DNA of 17,526 nt, from the NCBI GenBank assembly GCA_964604195.1, contig CAZRXW010000019.1:1-17526 (forward strand), given 5' to 3'. Shown here in pieces: positions 1 to 6,222 of this stretch. Source of the DNA: SSEF01 sp964604195. Its GTDB lineage: Bacteria > Patescibacteriota > Minisyncoccia > Moranbacterales > UBA1568. The notes beneath the pieces are model-generated. The model had not been told where the DNA came from, made no database searches, and saw only the letters and a list, made by a program, of their open reading frames with translations. Position 1 is the stretch's first letter, and each line of letters opens with the position of its first letter. Both the position numbers and the translations under genes were made by a program.

Positions 1-50
1 TCTTCAAATCCGCTCCTTTCAGAGTGTTACCTATGTATCTCATCTTCTTC

Positions 51-71
51 AAAAGTCCCATTGGACTTTTT
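51..71 (-). terminator. Terminator hairpin downstream of ychF
   Basis: A perfect 8-bp inverted repeat (AAAAGTCC / GGACTTTT) with a 4-nt loop lies about 30 nt past the ychF stop codon. Both arms end in A/T runs, so it could stop transcription from either side. No gene is seen on the + strand to its left inside the window. Confidence 0.7.
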
Positions 72-98
72 ACCGCACAACGAAAGATGATTTTCTTG

Positions 99-1151
99 CT
101 ATATTTTGAAGATAATCACATCTCCATCCTGGACAATATACTCCTTTCCCTCGAGGCGTACCCAACCTTTTTCACGAGCAGCCGCATAGCTTCCGGCTTC
201 AAGAAGTTTTTCCCACAAAATAACCTCAGCACGAATAAATCTCTCTTCGAAATCCCCGTGGATCGCTGCTCCCGCTTGGGGCGCTGTCGATCCAATCCGT
301 ACCGTCCAAGCTCGCGACTCAGTATCGCCGGTCGTAAAATAGGTCATAAGACCCAAAAGTTTGTAGGCTGCCCGAATGAGATCCGGAAGATGTGATGAAA
401 GACCCATCTCAGCTGCCTCATCAACCGAAAGCTCAATGAGTTCTTCTTCGATTTTAATATCCAGTTTGACATGTGGCTTCTCGGCAAGTAATGGAGGGAG
501 CGGTGCGTCCACATCCGACACATTGTAGACATAGAGAAATGGCTTCGCCGTCAGAAGCTGCAGTCCCCGGGCAATTTTTTGTTCGGCTTCGTTGGTGAGT
601 GTAGCCAAGTATTCATTAGCCAATTTCCCAGCTTGCAGTTCTGCCTCCAGCTTTTCGAGGAGAGACAGTTCCATCAGCGCTTCCTTATTATTCCCCCGAG
701 CTTCCTTAGCTGTTTTTACTTTGCGTTTACTTACTGTCTCGAGATCGGCAAGAATAAGCTCGGTGTTAATTACCTCGATATCATTCTGTGGATCAATTTT
801 GTTGTGAACATGAATAATATCACCATTCTCAAACACTCGTACTACCTGGATAATCGCGTCCACTTCACGAATATTAGCCAAAAATTTGTTCCCCAGACCT
901 TCTCCAGCTGATGCTCCTTTGACCAACCCAGCAATATCAACGAACTCAACAACAGCCGGCACCGTTTTAACACTCTTGGAAAACGACGAGAGTTTCCCCA
1001 GTCGTTCATCTGGCACCTCGACTATTCCCACATTGGGCTCGATAGTGCAAAAAGGATAATTATTAATATCCACTGACTTTTTGGTCAGGGCTTTAAATAG
1101 AGTTGATTTGCCGACATTAGGTAACCCTACAATTCCAACTTTCAAGCTCAT
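99..1151 (-). CDS. ychF: YchF/OLA1-family ribosome-associated GTPase/ATPase
   Basis: 350 residues, close to the usual ~360 of the family. It opens with the Obg-type P-loop GLPNVGKST (residues 9-17), followed by the switch region with NNYPFCTIEPNVG and the G3-like DIAGLVKGAS. The C-terminal ~80 residues form the TGS domain, with the family signature around FTTGDTESRAW, the IHGDFE..FIRAE stretch and the ending QDGDVIIFKI. YchF proteins are cytoplasmic P-loop NTPases that bind ribosomes, usually prefer ATP, and are linked to translation and stress responses. The ATG at 1151 gives a full N-terminus at the P-loop. No Shine-Dalgarno sequence precedes it, as for most genes here. It appears to be a single-gene unit closed by the hairpin at 51-71. 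Identification is firm from sequence motifs. Confidence 0.97.
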   Translation of the reverse strand: MSLKVGIVGLPNVGKSTLFKALTKKSVDINNYPFCTIEPNVGIVEVPDERLGKLSSFSKSVKTVPAVVEFVDIAGLVKGASAGEGLGNKFLANIREVDAIIQVVRVFENGDIIHVHNKIDPQNDIEVINTELILADLETVSKRKVKTAKEARGNNKEALMELSLLEKLEAELQAGKLANEYLATLTNEAEQKIARGLQLLTAKPFLYVYNVSDVDAPLPPLLAEKPHVKLDIKIEEELIELSVDEAAEMGLSSHLPDLIRAAYKLLGLMTYFTTGDTESRAWTVRIGSTAPQAGAAIHGDFEERFIRAEVILWEKLLEAGSYAAAREKGWVRLEGKEYIVQDGDVIIFKI

Positions 1152-1208
1152 AGGTAATCGGTGATAGGTGATGGCTTTTAGATGATAGAGCAGAGAACAA
1201 TCTTACTT

Positions 1209-1294
1209 GTCATTGCGAGCGTAAGCGAAGCAATCTCCTCTTTCTATTCGTTCGGCATGAGATTGCCGCGGTCGTTTCACTCCCTCACAATGAC
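1209..1294. repeat. REP-like palindromic intergenic repeat
   Basis: The arms read GTCATTGCGAG..GAAGCAATCTC on the left and GAGATTGCC..CTCACAATGAC on the right, so the outer and inner parts are imperfect inverted repeats. The CATTGCGAGC...GAAGCAATCTC core resembles dispersed palindromic elements found between genes in several bacterial groups. Only one copy is present in this window, so its repetitive nature is inferred from similarity, not shown here. It lies in the spacer between ychF and the secreted-protein gene. Confidence 0.6.
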
Positions 1295-1340
1295 ACGACC
1301 GAATATCAAAGCGATTCTGTCAGGAATAGTGTAAAAAGTC

Positions 1341-1378
1341 AAAGGGCGCCCAACGTTTCACAACGTGTGCGCCCTTTT
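1341..1378 (-). terminator. Bidirectional terminator hairpin after the secreted-protein gene
   Basis: Arms AAAGGGCGC and GCGCCCTTT pair perfectly (9 bp) around a 19-nt loop that can form a smaller ACGTT/AACGT stem. T runs flank both sides. It lies about 50 nt past the stop of the 409-residue secreted protein on the - strand and most likely ends that transcript. Confidence 0.75.
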
Positions 1379-1425
1379 CGTGGTTCGTTCACCACATGTG
1401 GCCTGTTAGGCCGATCGTCGATCGG

Positions 1426-2655
1426 CTACTTCTGAGTGCAGAACGGCACTCCGTAGTGTAGCTGGCTCGTAGCCTTGTCGATGGTCACGCCCGTACCAGC
1501 CGTCCAGAATGGGGCATCGCCACCGACGCTGGCCCAGGCAAGACCAAAGCCATCACGACCGTAGTCGTAGACAACTTTGTCAGATGGTCCCGTGCCCACA
1601 TAAGCTGTGGCGTTGACCTTGTCGGTACAAGCCAAGTTCCGGAACTTCAGAATCCTGTTGCCTGTGACGGGATCAATCTCGAGCCACGCCCACTTGACGG
1701 ACGGCTCGATCTTGTCGCCGCTTGTGGTCTTACGACCTTCACCCAGGCCCCAGCCATCCTTGTAGTCCTTGCCGGTATGGCTGCCGTTCAAAACGAAAAG
1801 GTAAGTCTTGGCCTTGTCGCTAAGGTCGAACTGGGCCGATCCGTAACCGCCCACGAACCCAGAACCGAAGTCCCAGACCATGGTGACGGTCTTGTCGAGC
1901 TCCTGAACGACCAAAACCTTGGCCGGTGTGAACCCCTTCGGTCCGTACTCCACGCCGCAACTCGAGTTGAGCTTGGCATTGAGGCCGGTGAACTTGTAGC
2001 CCGTAATCGACGTAAGGTCCAAGTAGTACTCGAGCCCGCCGCGCCAGAACGTGTAACGACCGCAGTCGTTGTTGGGAAGCCCAGTGATCTTGAACAACCA
2101 CCCGCCCCCTTTCGGATACACCTCGGACTTGTTGCAGCCAACCCCAGTCTTCATGCCCCAGTTGTTGAGGCGAATGGAGTGGAAACAGACCGCCTCGATC
2201 TCGGAAGCTGGGATCTCGAAGCCGTTGCCGTCACGACCGACGCCCCAGACCATCAAACCCTTGTTGTCCTTGTAGTTCGGGTTGATAGTATGCCCGTCAT
2301 CAGCCAGCACGATCGTACCAGCAAAACTCGGCGGCGCACAGAGATCCGGCCGCGCGTCACACTTGTGGTCGTCGACCGGATAGTGCTTCACCAGTTCGCC
2401 GGTGTTGCTCCGGTAGCTGTAGATGTAGCCGTCGCTCCGGCACACACCGATGTAATAGCCGCCGCCGTAGTCGCCACGATAGTCGAACTTGCAGCCCCTG
2501 AAGTCGATCTGTGCCGTCTTCGGACCCTTGGGAAAGGCGTCCGGAAACGTTTTCTCGATCCAGGTAAAGAAGTCCTCAACTGGGAGCGGCGCTGCCGAAG
2601 TAGCCAATGAGAGCAACAGAGTACAAAGCCCTGCAATGATGCGGCGCCAGTTCAT
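1426..2655 (-). CDS. Secreted Cys-rich protein of unknown function, probably acquired
   Basis: 409 residues. Residues 1-22 form a Sec signal peptide: RR near the start, a Leu/Ala-rich core and an Ala-rich cleavage region (ATSAA). The mature part is rich in Gly, Tyr, Trp and Asp and carries about ten Cys (for example in RGCKF, IGVCRSDG, DHKCDARPDLC, GVGCNK, NLACTD and PFCTQK), which suggests an exported, disulfide-bonded protein. The first ~80 mature residues (FFTWIEKTFPDAFP...YYIGVCRSDGYIYSY...GELV) resemble a repeat-type domain I associate with secreted proteins of Burkholderiales; this is from memory. The gene is clearly more GC-rich than its neighbours. Unlike them, it has a strong Shine-Dalgarno (TAGGAGG) 6 nt before the ATG, its own near-consensus promoter and its own terminator. 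No enzyme motif was recognised. Long open frames on the other strand here are a side effect of the GC-rich codons. Confidence 0.85.
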   Translation of the reverse strand: MNWRRIIAGLCTLLLSLATSAAPLPVEDFFTWIEKTFPDAFPKGPKTAQIDFRGCKFDYRGDYGGGYYIGVCRSDGYIYSYRSNTGELVKHYPVDDHKCDARPDLCAPPSFAGTIVLADDGHTINPNYKDNKGLMVWGVGRDGNGFEIPASEIEAVCFHSIRLNNWGMKTGVGCNKSEVYPKGGGWLFKITGLPNNDCGRYTFWRGGLEYYLDLTSITGYKFTGLNAKLNSSCGVEYGPKGFTPAKVLVVQELDKTVTMVWDFGSGFVGGYGSAQFDLSDKAKTYLFVLNGSHTGKDYKDGWGLGEGRKTTSGDKIEPSVKWAWLEIDPVTGNRILKFRNLACTDKVNATAYVGTGPSDKVVYDYGRDGFGLAWASVGGDAPFWTAGTGVTIDKATSQLHYGVPFCTQK

Positions 2656-2674
2656 GGCTACCTCCTATTCAGAC

Positions 2675-2691
2675 GACTCGAACCCCGAGTC
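2675..2691 (-). promoter_or_regulatory. Hairpin in the leader just upstream of the Shine-Dalgarno
   Basis: GACTCG and CGAGTC form a 6-bp stem with a 5-nt loop, ending about ten nucleotides before the AGGAGG of the secreted-protein gene. It could influence translation or mRNA stability. There is no T run, so it is not a terminator. The role is inferred. Confidence 0.4.
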
Positions 2692-2747
2692 AGGGATTAA
2701 AGAACCAGAAAACTTGTCGCCCCTGGGAGACCCAAAGTTGACACGGT

Positions 2748-2776
2748 AGTCTATCATAAGATAACAAAAATGTCAA
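2748..2776 (-). promoter_or_regulatory. Sigma70-type promoter of the secreted-protein gene
   Basis: On the - strand a perfect -35 box TTGACA (2771-2776) is followed by a 17-nt spacer and a TAGACT -10 box (2748-2753). Transcription would start near 2741 and give a leader of about 85 nt before the ATG at 2655. Confidence 0.65.
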
Positions 2777-2801
2777 TGGCAAAATACAGCCATTTTTTGC
2801 C
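2775..2801. promoter_or_regulatory. Overlapping inverted repeats between divergent promoters
   Basis: Two mutually exclusive hairpins share this stretch: AATGGC/GCCATT (2775-2780 with 2789-2794, followed by TTTT on the + strand) and GGCAAAA/TTTTGCC (2778-2784 with 2795-2801). They touch the -35 box of the leftward promoter and lie upstream of the rightward promoter, so an operator or a weak + strand terminator are both possible. Confidence 0.4.
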
Positions 2802-2826
2802 TTATACAAGCCATGTTTTAGAGAAA

Positions 2827-2854
2827 TTTACCCACTCAACCACTATGGTATACT
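2827..2854 (+). promoter_or_regulatory. Extended -10 promoter of the mutase gene
   Basis: TATACT (2849-2854) is preceded by TGG, an extended -10 arrangement, and a TTTACC -35-like box lies 16 nt upstream (2827-2832). A start near 2861 leaves a leader of only about 15 nt without a Shine-Dalgarno before the ATG at 2876. Confidence 0.65.
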
Positions 2855-2875
2855 GGAAGCACTTAAATTTTACCT

Positions 2876-4213
2876 ATGTTTGAACCGAAGATTTTCAAGG
2901 CCTATGATATCCGCGGAATTTACGGCAAAGAATTTGATGATGATCTCGCTTATAAACTTGGCCGAGCAGTGGTAGTGCATTTTGGCGCCAAAAAAATTGC
3001 CGTGGGCCGCGATGTCCGAGCTTCTTCTCCAGCTCTCTATACCGAACTCTCTCGCGGTATTACCGATCAGGGAGCAGATGTGATTGATCTCGGTGTCGTC
3101 ACCACTCCGATGGTGCATTTTGCAGCTGGCCGTCTCGATATCGACCTCGCCATTGCTGTCACCGCTTCTCACAACCCACCCGAATACAATGGTTTTAAAA
3201 TTGACCTTAAAGAAGCTATCCCTGTTGGTGAAAAAACCGGCCTCTTGGACCTGCGAGAACTCGTAATGCAAAATAACTTCCCTGCGAGTGAAAGCAGAGG
3301 TCAAGTCCTCCAGGAAGATATTCGCCCTGCTTACTATTCTTACTTTTCCTCCTTTGCCCATTTCGGAGACAAACGATTCACATTAGCCATAGACACCGCC
3401 AATGCCATGGGTATTGTCGAACTCCCCATGTATGATGAATTCCCTGAAAACCTTACCGTTCACAAACTCTATGACGACCTCTCCAAGCCGTTCTCTGTCC
3501 ATGAACCCAATCCCCTCAAGACCGAGACGCTCGATGAGCTCCGTGAGTTCGTAAAAGAGAAGCATGCAGATTTGGGTATTGCCTATGATGGCGACGCTGA
3601 CCGTATTGGTTTTGTTGATGAGCGAGGTGAAGTGATTCCCATGGATCTCATTACTGGTCTCGTAGCCAAAATTGTGCTGGAGAAAAACCCTGGTGCCACC
3701 ATCCTCTACGATCTCCGCTCGAGCCGCTCCGTCAAAGAAACTATCGAGGAGTCTGGTGGAAACGCTATCGAGTGTCGTGTCGGCCATGCCTTTATCAAGC
3801 GTCAACTCCGCGATGACGGGGGTATTTTTGCCGGCGAACTCTCTGGTCACTACTACTTTATCGAAAATTCTTACGCTGAGGCCTCTACCCTCGTTGCCTT
3901 CCATCTCCTCAACCTCATGGCCGAAACTGGGAAACCTATTTCCGAGCTTGTCTCCAGCCTTCATCGCTACGTCCATTCGGGTGAGATCAACTCTGAGGTA
4001 GAAGACAAGGATGTTGTGCTCAATACGCTGCGCGAAAAATACAAAGATGGGATGCAGAACGAACTCGACGGACTCAAAGTAAATTACCCTGAGTGGTGGT
4101 TCAATGTGAGACCATCCAATACCGAACCAGTTCTCCGCCTCTGTATGGAAGCTACCACTCGAGACCTGATGGAAGAAAAGCGAGATGAGCTTCTCGCGAT
4201 TATTCGTGGATAA
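2876..4213 (+). CDS. Phosphomannomutase/phosphoglucomutase (alpha-D-phosphohexomutase)
   Basis: 445 residues, typical of AlgC/ManB-type enzymes that interconvert hexose 1- and 6-phosphates in the cytoplasm. All four domain hallmarks are visible. The N-terminal FKAYDIRGIYG (7-17) is present. The phosphoserine loop TASHNPPEYNGFKI carries the catalytic Ser98. The Mg-binding loop is DGDADR (238-243). The sugar-binding loop is GELSGHYYF (around 320). The C-terminal phosphate-binding loop is RPSNTEPVLRL (around 418-428). Substrate (mannose or glucose) cannot be decided from sequence. The product would feed GDP-mannose or UDP-glucose synthesis for surface glycans. The bifunctional isomerase at 8548-9573 makes the matching 6-phosphates. 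The gene has its own promoter and stands alone; the open frames seen opposite it are shadows. Confidence 0.95.
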   Translation: MFEPKIFKAYDIRGIYGKEFDDDLAYKLGRAVVVHFGAKKIAVGRDVRASSPALYTELSRGITDQGADVIDLGVVTTPMVHFAAGRLDIDLAIAVTASHNPPEYNGFKIDLKEAIPVGEKTGLLDLRELVMQNNFPASESRGQVLQEDIRPAYYSYFSSFAHFGDKRFTLAIDTANAMGIVELPMYDEFPENLTVHKLYDDLSKPFSVHEPNPLKTETLDELREFVKEKHADLGIAYDGDADRIGFVDERGEVIPMDLITGLVAKIVLEKNPGATILYDLRSSRSVKETIEESGGNAIECRVGHAFIKRQLRDDGGIFAGELSGHYYFIENSYAEASTLVAFHLLNLMAETGKPISELVSSLHRYVHSGEINSEVEDKDVVLNTLREKYKDGMQNELDGLKVNYPEWWFNVRPSNTEPVLRLCMEATTRDLMEEKRDELLAIIRG

Positions 4214-4214
4214 T

Positions 4215-4244
4215 TTGACAGCTTTTTGTCTCAAGGAGTACAAT
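4215..4244 (+). promoter_or_regulatory. Near-consensus sigma70 promoter right after the mutase stop codon
   Basis: TTGACA (4215-4220), an 18-nt spacer and TACAAT (4239-4244) form one of the best promoters in the window. It starts one base after the TAA of the mutase gene, so it serves a new transcript rather than the mutase. The expected start is near 4251. Confidence 0.65.
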
Positions 4245-4250
4245 GAGCGT

Positions 4251-4327
4251 CAATGAGCCACATCAAAAACAAGTACATAGTGCTTGAGATCAAATCGATC
4301 TAACCGCCCCTATCGGCGGTTTTTTTG
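4251..4327 (+). ncRNA. Putative short RNA between a strong promoter and a terminator
   Basis: The promoter at 4215-4244 and the terminator at 4303-4327 would delimit a transcript of about 77 nt. It contains a small AGATC/GATCT hairpin followed by the terminator stem, with an unpaired, A-rich 5' half. It could be a small RNA or the attenuated leader of the ORF at 4372. No known RNA family was recognised. The coordinates are predicted from the promoter and terminator only. Confidence 0.4.
4303..4327 (+). terminator. Intrinsic terminator
   Basis: A 6-bp stem ACCGCC/GGCGGT closes a 6-nt loop and is followed directly by seven T residues. It ends the short transcript from 4251 and any read-through from the mutase gene. 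Confidence 0.85.
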
Positions 4328-4371
4328 TGGTCAGAATTTCGCTCCTGAACAACTAAGAAAGAGGTCTACCC

Positions 4372-4734
4372 ATGTTTCCTTCCCTTCTCCGCGCCTGGTT
4401 GAGATCTCTCTTCAGGCATCAACGGAATTTCATCGTTTGGATTTGGTGCATCCTGAGAGAGGCCAGAAGATCCAAGCGACTCATCTGTCCACTCATGGTC
4501 CAAGATCCTCTCCGCTTCAACGCCCCGGTCGTGTTCTGTGACATCCCAATGACACGAGCTGCGTATTTGAGGAGGGTTGGCCGATCGATCCAGTGCACTC
4601 ATGGAGACACCTGCCACCCCCACCACACCCTCCCTCACATGGCCCAGGATGAGATGCACCTCGTCTTTGTCGGGTCGAAGAAACCAAGACGATCAATCCC
4701 AATCGTGCCAGTCAAGGCATCAGCGTCTATCTGA
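4372..4734 (+). CDS. Small basic protein of unknown function (doubtful ORF)
   Basis: 120 residues. A GAGG element lies about 9 nt before the ATG, and the stop is just ahead of a strong hairpin at 4742-4771, which favours a real gene. The N-terminal 30 residues mix Trp, Phe and Leu with Arg, giving an amphipathic or weakly hydrophobic helix. A Cys/His cluster (CTHGDTCHPHH) lies around residues 75-85. I recognise no family. Against it: competing open frames exist on both strands of this GC-richer stretch, and the transcript entering from the left meets a terminator at 4303-4327. It would therefore need read-through or a promoter of its own, which I did not find. Confidence 0.4.
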   Translation: MFPSLLRAWLRSLFRHQRNFIVWIWCILREARRSKRLICPLMVQDPLRFNAPVVFCDIPMTRAAYLRRVGRSIQCTHGDTCHPHHTLPHMAQDEMHLVFVGSKKPRRSIPIVPVKASASI

Positions 4735-4741
4735 CGAACAA

Positions 4742-4771
4742 CCCCGCCATCCGAAATCGGATGAGGCGGGG
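4742..4771. terminator. Strong convergent terminator hairpin
   Basis: CCCCGCC pairs with GGCGGGG and, after a 2-nt bulge, ATCCGA pairs with TCGGAT around an AA loop. It separates the + strand ORF ending at 4734 from the - strand rhodanese gene ending at 4800 and could serve both. T runs are weak on each side (ATTTT to the right). Confidence 0.7.
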
Positions 4772-4799
4772 CAAATATTTTCATCTTGAAATACTTCTA

Positions 4800-5132
4800 T
4801 TAGACTGACTGGCCCCACGCTTCCACGCCACCCTCGAGATTCTTAGTCTTCCATCCATACTGGAGAAGCTTTTCACAAGCTCGAGCTGATCGCCCTCCCG
4901 AACGGAAAAACGTCACCATAGGCGTAGAGAAAGGAATGTTCAAATGAGTAAAGATTTTCTCTTCGAGTTCAGTTTTGGACGCAAAGAGGAGGGACAAAAT
5001 AGGGATATTGAGATAATTTTTTGGCGGATGAACAAAATATGGTTCCGCAGTAATCTCATCAGCATCTCGCACATCAATCAAAACAATCGGCTTGCCTTCG
5101 CTGAGCTGCTGCTTCAAGTTCTGGACCTTCAT
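4800..5132 (-). CDS. Single-domain rhodanese-fold protein lacking the catalytic cysteine
   Basis: 110 residues from the ATG at 5132. A TTG one codon upstream is possible, but the ATG has a GAGGT six nt away. It shows the rhodanese layout: IDVRD near residue 20, and the active-site loop where most members have Cys-Arg-Ser-Gly-Gly-Arg-Ser. Here the loop reads FFRSGGRSARA, with Phe76 (codon TTC) at the cysteine position. The C-terminal NLEGGVEAWG motif is normal. Active rhodaneses carry sulfur as a persulfide on that cysteine; without it the protein should be unable to do so and may act only in binding. The gene starts four nt after the trpS stop, so the two are probably cotranscribed and perhaps coupled. 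The fold assignment is solid; the role is unknown. Confidence 0.88.
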   Translation of the reverse strand: MKVQNLKQQLSEGKPIVLIDVRDADEITAEPYFVHPPKNYLNIPILSLLFASKTELEEKIFTHLNIPFSTPMVTFFRSGGRSARACEKLLQYGWKTKNLEGGVEAWGQSV

Positions 5133-5136
5133 CAAA

Positions 5137-6153
5137 CTACCTCACGAAGCCTACCTTTTCGTAGACTCCTTTTGTTTTCTGCTCCGACAAGACCCGGGCC
5201 TTCTCGGCACCAATCCGAAGTATTCTGAGAACTTCCTCATCAGAGATAGCTGCCAAGCGCTCTTGGAATGGGACGAGGAAATTGGCCACTACTTCAGCGA
5301 GATCCGACTTGAAATCACCATAGCCTTTCCCCTGATACATTGCCTCGATCTCCTGTATTGATTTTCCCGAGAGGAGCGTACAGATGTTGATGAGGTTCTT
5401 GAGAGCCGGCTTCTCGTCGCTATAGATGACCTCGGAGCCGCTATCGGTCACCGCTTTCTTGATCTTCTTCCGCACGGTATCAGCGTCATCAGTCAGAGCG
5501 ATATAATTGTATTCACTCGCTGCTGACTTGGACATTTTTTTGCTCGGATCGTCGAGCCCCATAATACGAGCGCCCTCTTTCTGAATCAGTGGCTGCGGCA
5601 CCACAAACGTCTCACCAAAGCGTTTGTTGAACCGCTCGGCGAGATCGCGTGTGAGTTCTACATGCTGCTTCTGATCTTCCCCCACCGGCACCACCGCCGT
5701 GTCGTAGAGCAAAATATCTGCCGCCATGAGAACAGGGTAATCAAAAAGTCCAACTCCTGTGAGTTCCTTATTATACTCACCAGCAGCAATCGCACGATTA
5801 CTCAAGTTTTTTAGCGAAACCTTGTCCTTATACTGCGTCATCCTACCAAGTTCTCCCATGGTCGCAATGGTATTCAATATCCACGCGAGCTCGGCATGAC
5901 CCGCGACATGTGATTGGATAAAGATGGTGGATTTGTCTGGATTGACCCCGGCGGCGAGGTAAATCTTGGCAATCTCAAGGATTTTCTTCCGAAGCTCGAC
6001 TGGGTCCTGTGGCACCGTAATGGCATGAAGGTCAACCACACAAAAAAACGCTTCATAGTCATTCTGTAGTTCAACCCATTGTTTGATCGCCCCCAAATAG
6101 TTTCCTAAGTGAAGATTCCCCGATGGCTGTATCCCTGAAAAAAGTCGCTTCAT
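5137..6153 (-). CDS. trpS: Tryptophanyl-tRNA synthetase
   Basis: 338 residues, the standard bacterial length. This class Ic synthetase charges tRNA-Trp in the cytoplasm. The HIGH-type motif is PSGNLHLGN (10-18), GEDQKQHVELTRD (158-170) belongs to the active-site region, and KMSKS is at 206-210. The FSGIQPSG N-terminus and the VREKV-like end are typical. It is preceded by the RNase J terminator and an extended -10 promoter, so it probably heads its own transcript with the rhodanese-fold gene behind it. There is no Shine-Dalgarno before the ATG. I saw no trp-leader or T-box structure in the ~35 nt available upstream. Confidence 0.97.
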   Translation of the reverse strand: MKRLFSGIQPSGNLHLGNYLGAIKQWVELQNDYEAFFCVVDLHAITVPQDPVELRKKILEIAKIYLAAGVNPDKSTIFIQSHVAGHAELAWILNTIATMGELGRMTQYKDKVSLKNLSNRAIAAGEYNKELTGVGLFDYPVLMAADILLYDTAVVPVGEDQKQHVELTRDLAERFNKRFGETFVVPQPLIQKEGARIMGLDDPSKKMSKSAASEYNYIALTDDADTVRKKIKKAVTDSGSEVIYSDEKPALKNLINICTLLSGKSIQEIEAMYQGKGYGDFKSDLAEVVANFLVPFQERLAAISDEEVLRILRIGAEKARVLSEQKTKGVYEKVGFVR

Positions 6154-6175
6154 AAATATCTGTTAGTACTCTGCT

Positions 6176-6184
6176 ATTCTAGCA
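6176..6184 (-). promoter_or_regulatory. Probable extended -10 promoter of trpS
   Basis: On the - strand TGC precedes TAGAAT (6176-6181), an extended -10 box about 22 nt upstream of the trpS ATG. No good -35 box is visible; the upstream DNA is the RNase J terminator. Confidence 0.45.
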
Positions 6185-6187
6185 TAT

Positions 6188-6214
6188 GAAAAATCCCCTG
6201 AATTGGGGATTTTT
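6188..6214 (-). terminator. Terminator of the RNase J gene
   Basis: AAAAATCCCC and GGGGATTTTT form a perfect 10-bp stem with a 6-nt loop, beginning 9 nt after the stop codon of the RNase J gene. The T-rich arm gives the release tract in either direction. Confidence 0.88.
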
Positions 6215-6222
6215 CGCTTTGC

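Noticed and set aside
1777..2610. 277-residue open frame on the + strand
   Set aside because: It lies entirely opposite the secreted-protein gene, has no recognisable motif, and results from the GC-rich codons of that gene.
3383..4243. 286-residue open frame on the - strand
   Set aside because: It is opposite the phosphohexomutase, whose motifs are complete, and shows no family features.
4243..4287. 14-codon ORF (ATG to TGA) with AAGGAG five to six nt upstream
   Set aside because: Its ATG overlaps the TACAAT -10 box of a strong promoter, so the transcript should start downstream of it. Read-through from the mutase gene could still expose it, but there is no support.
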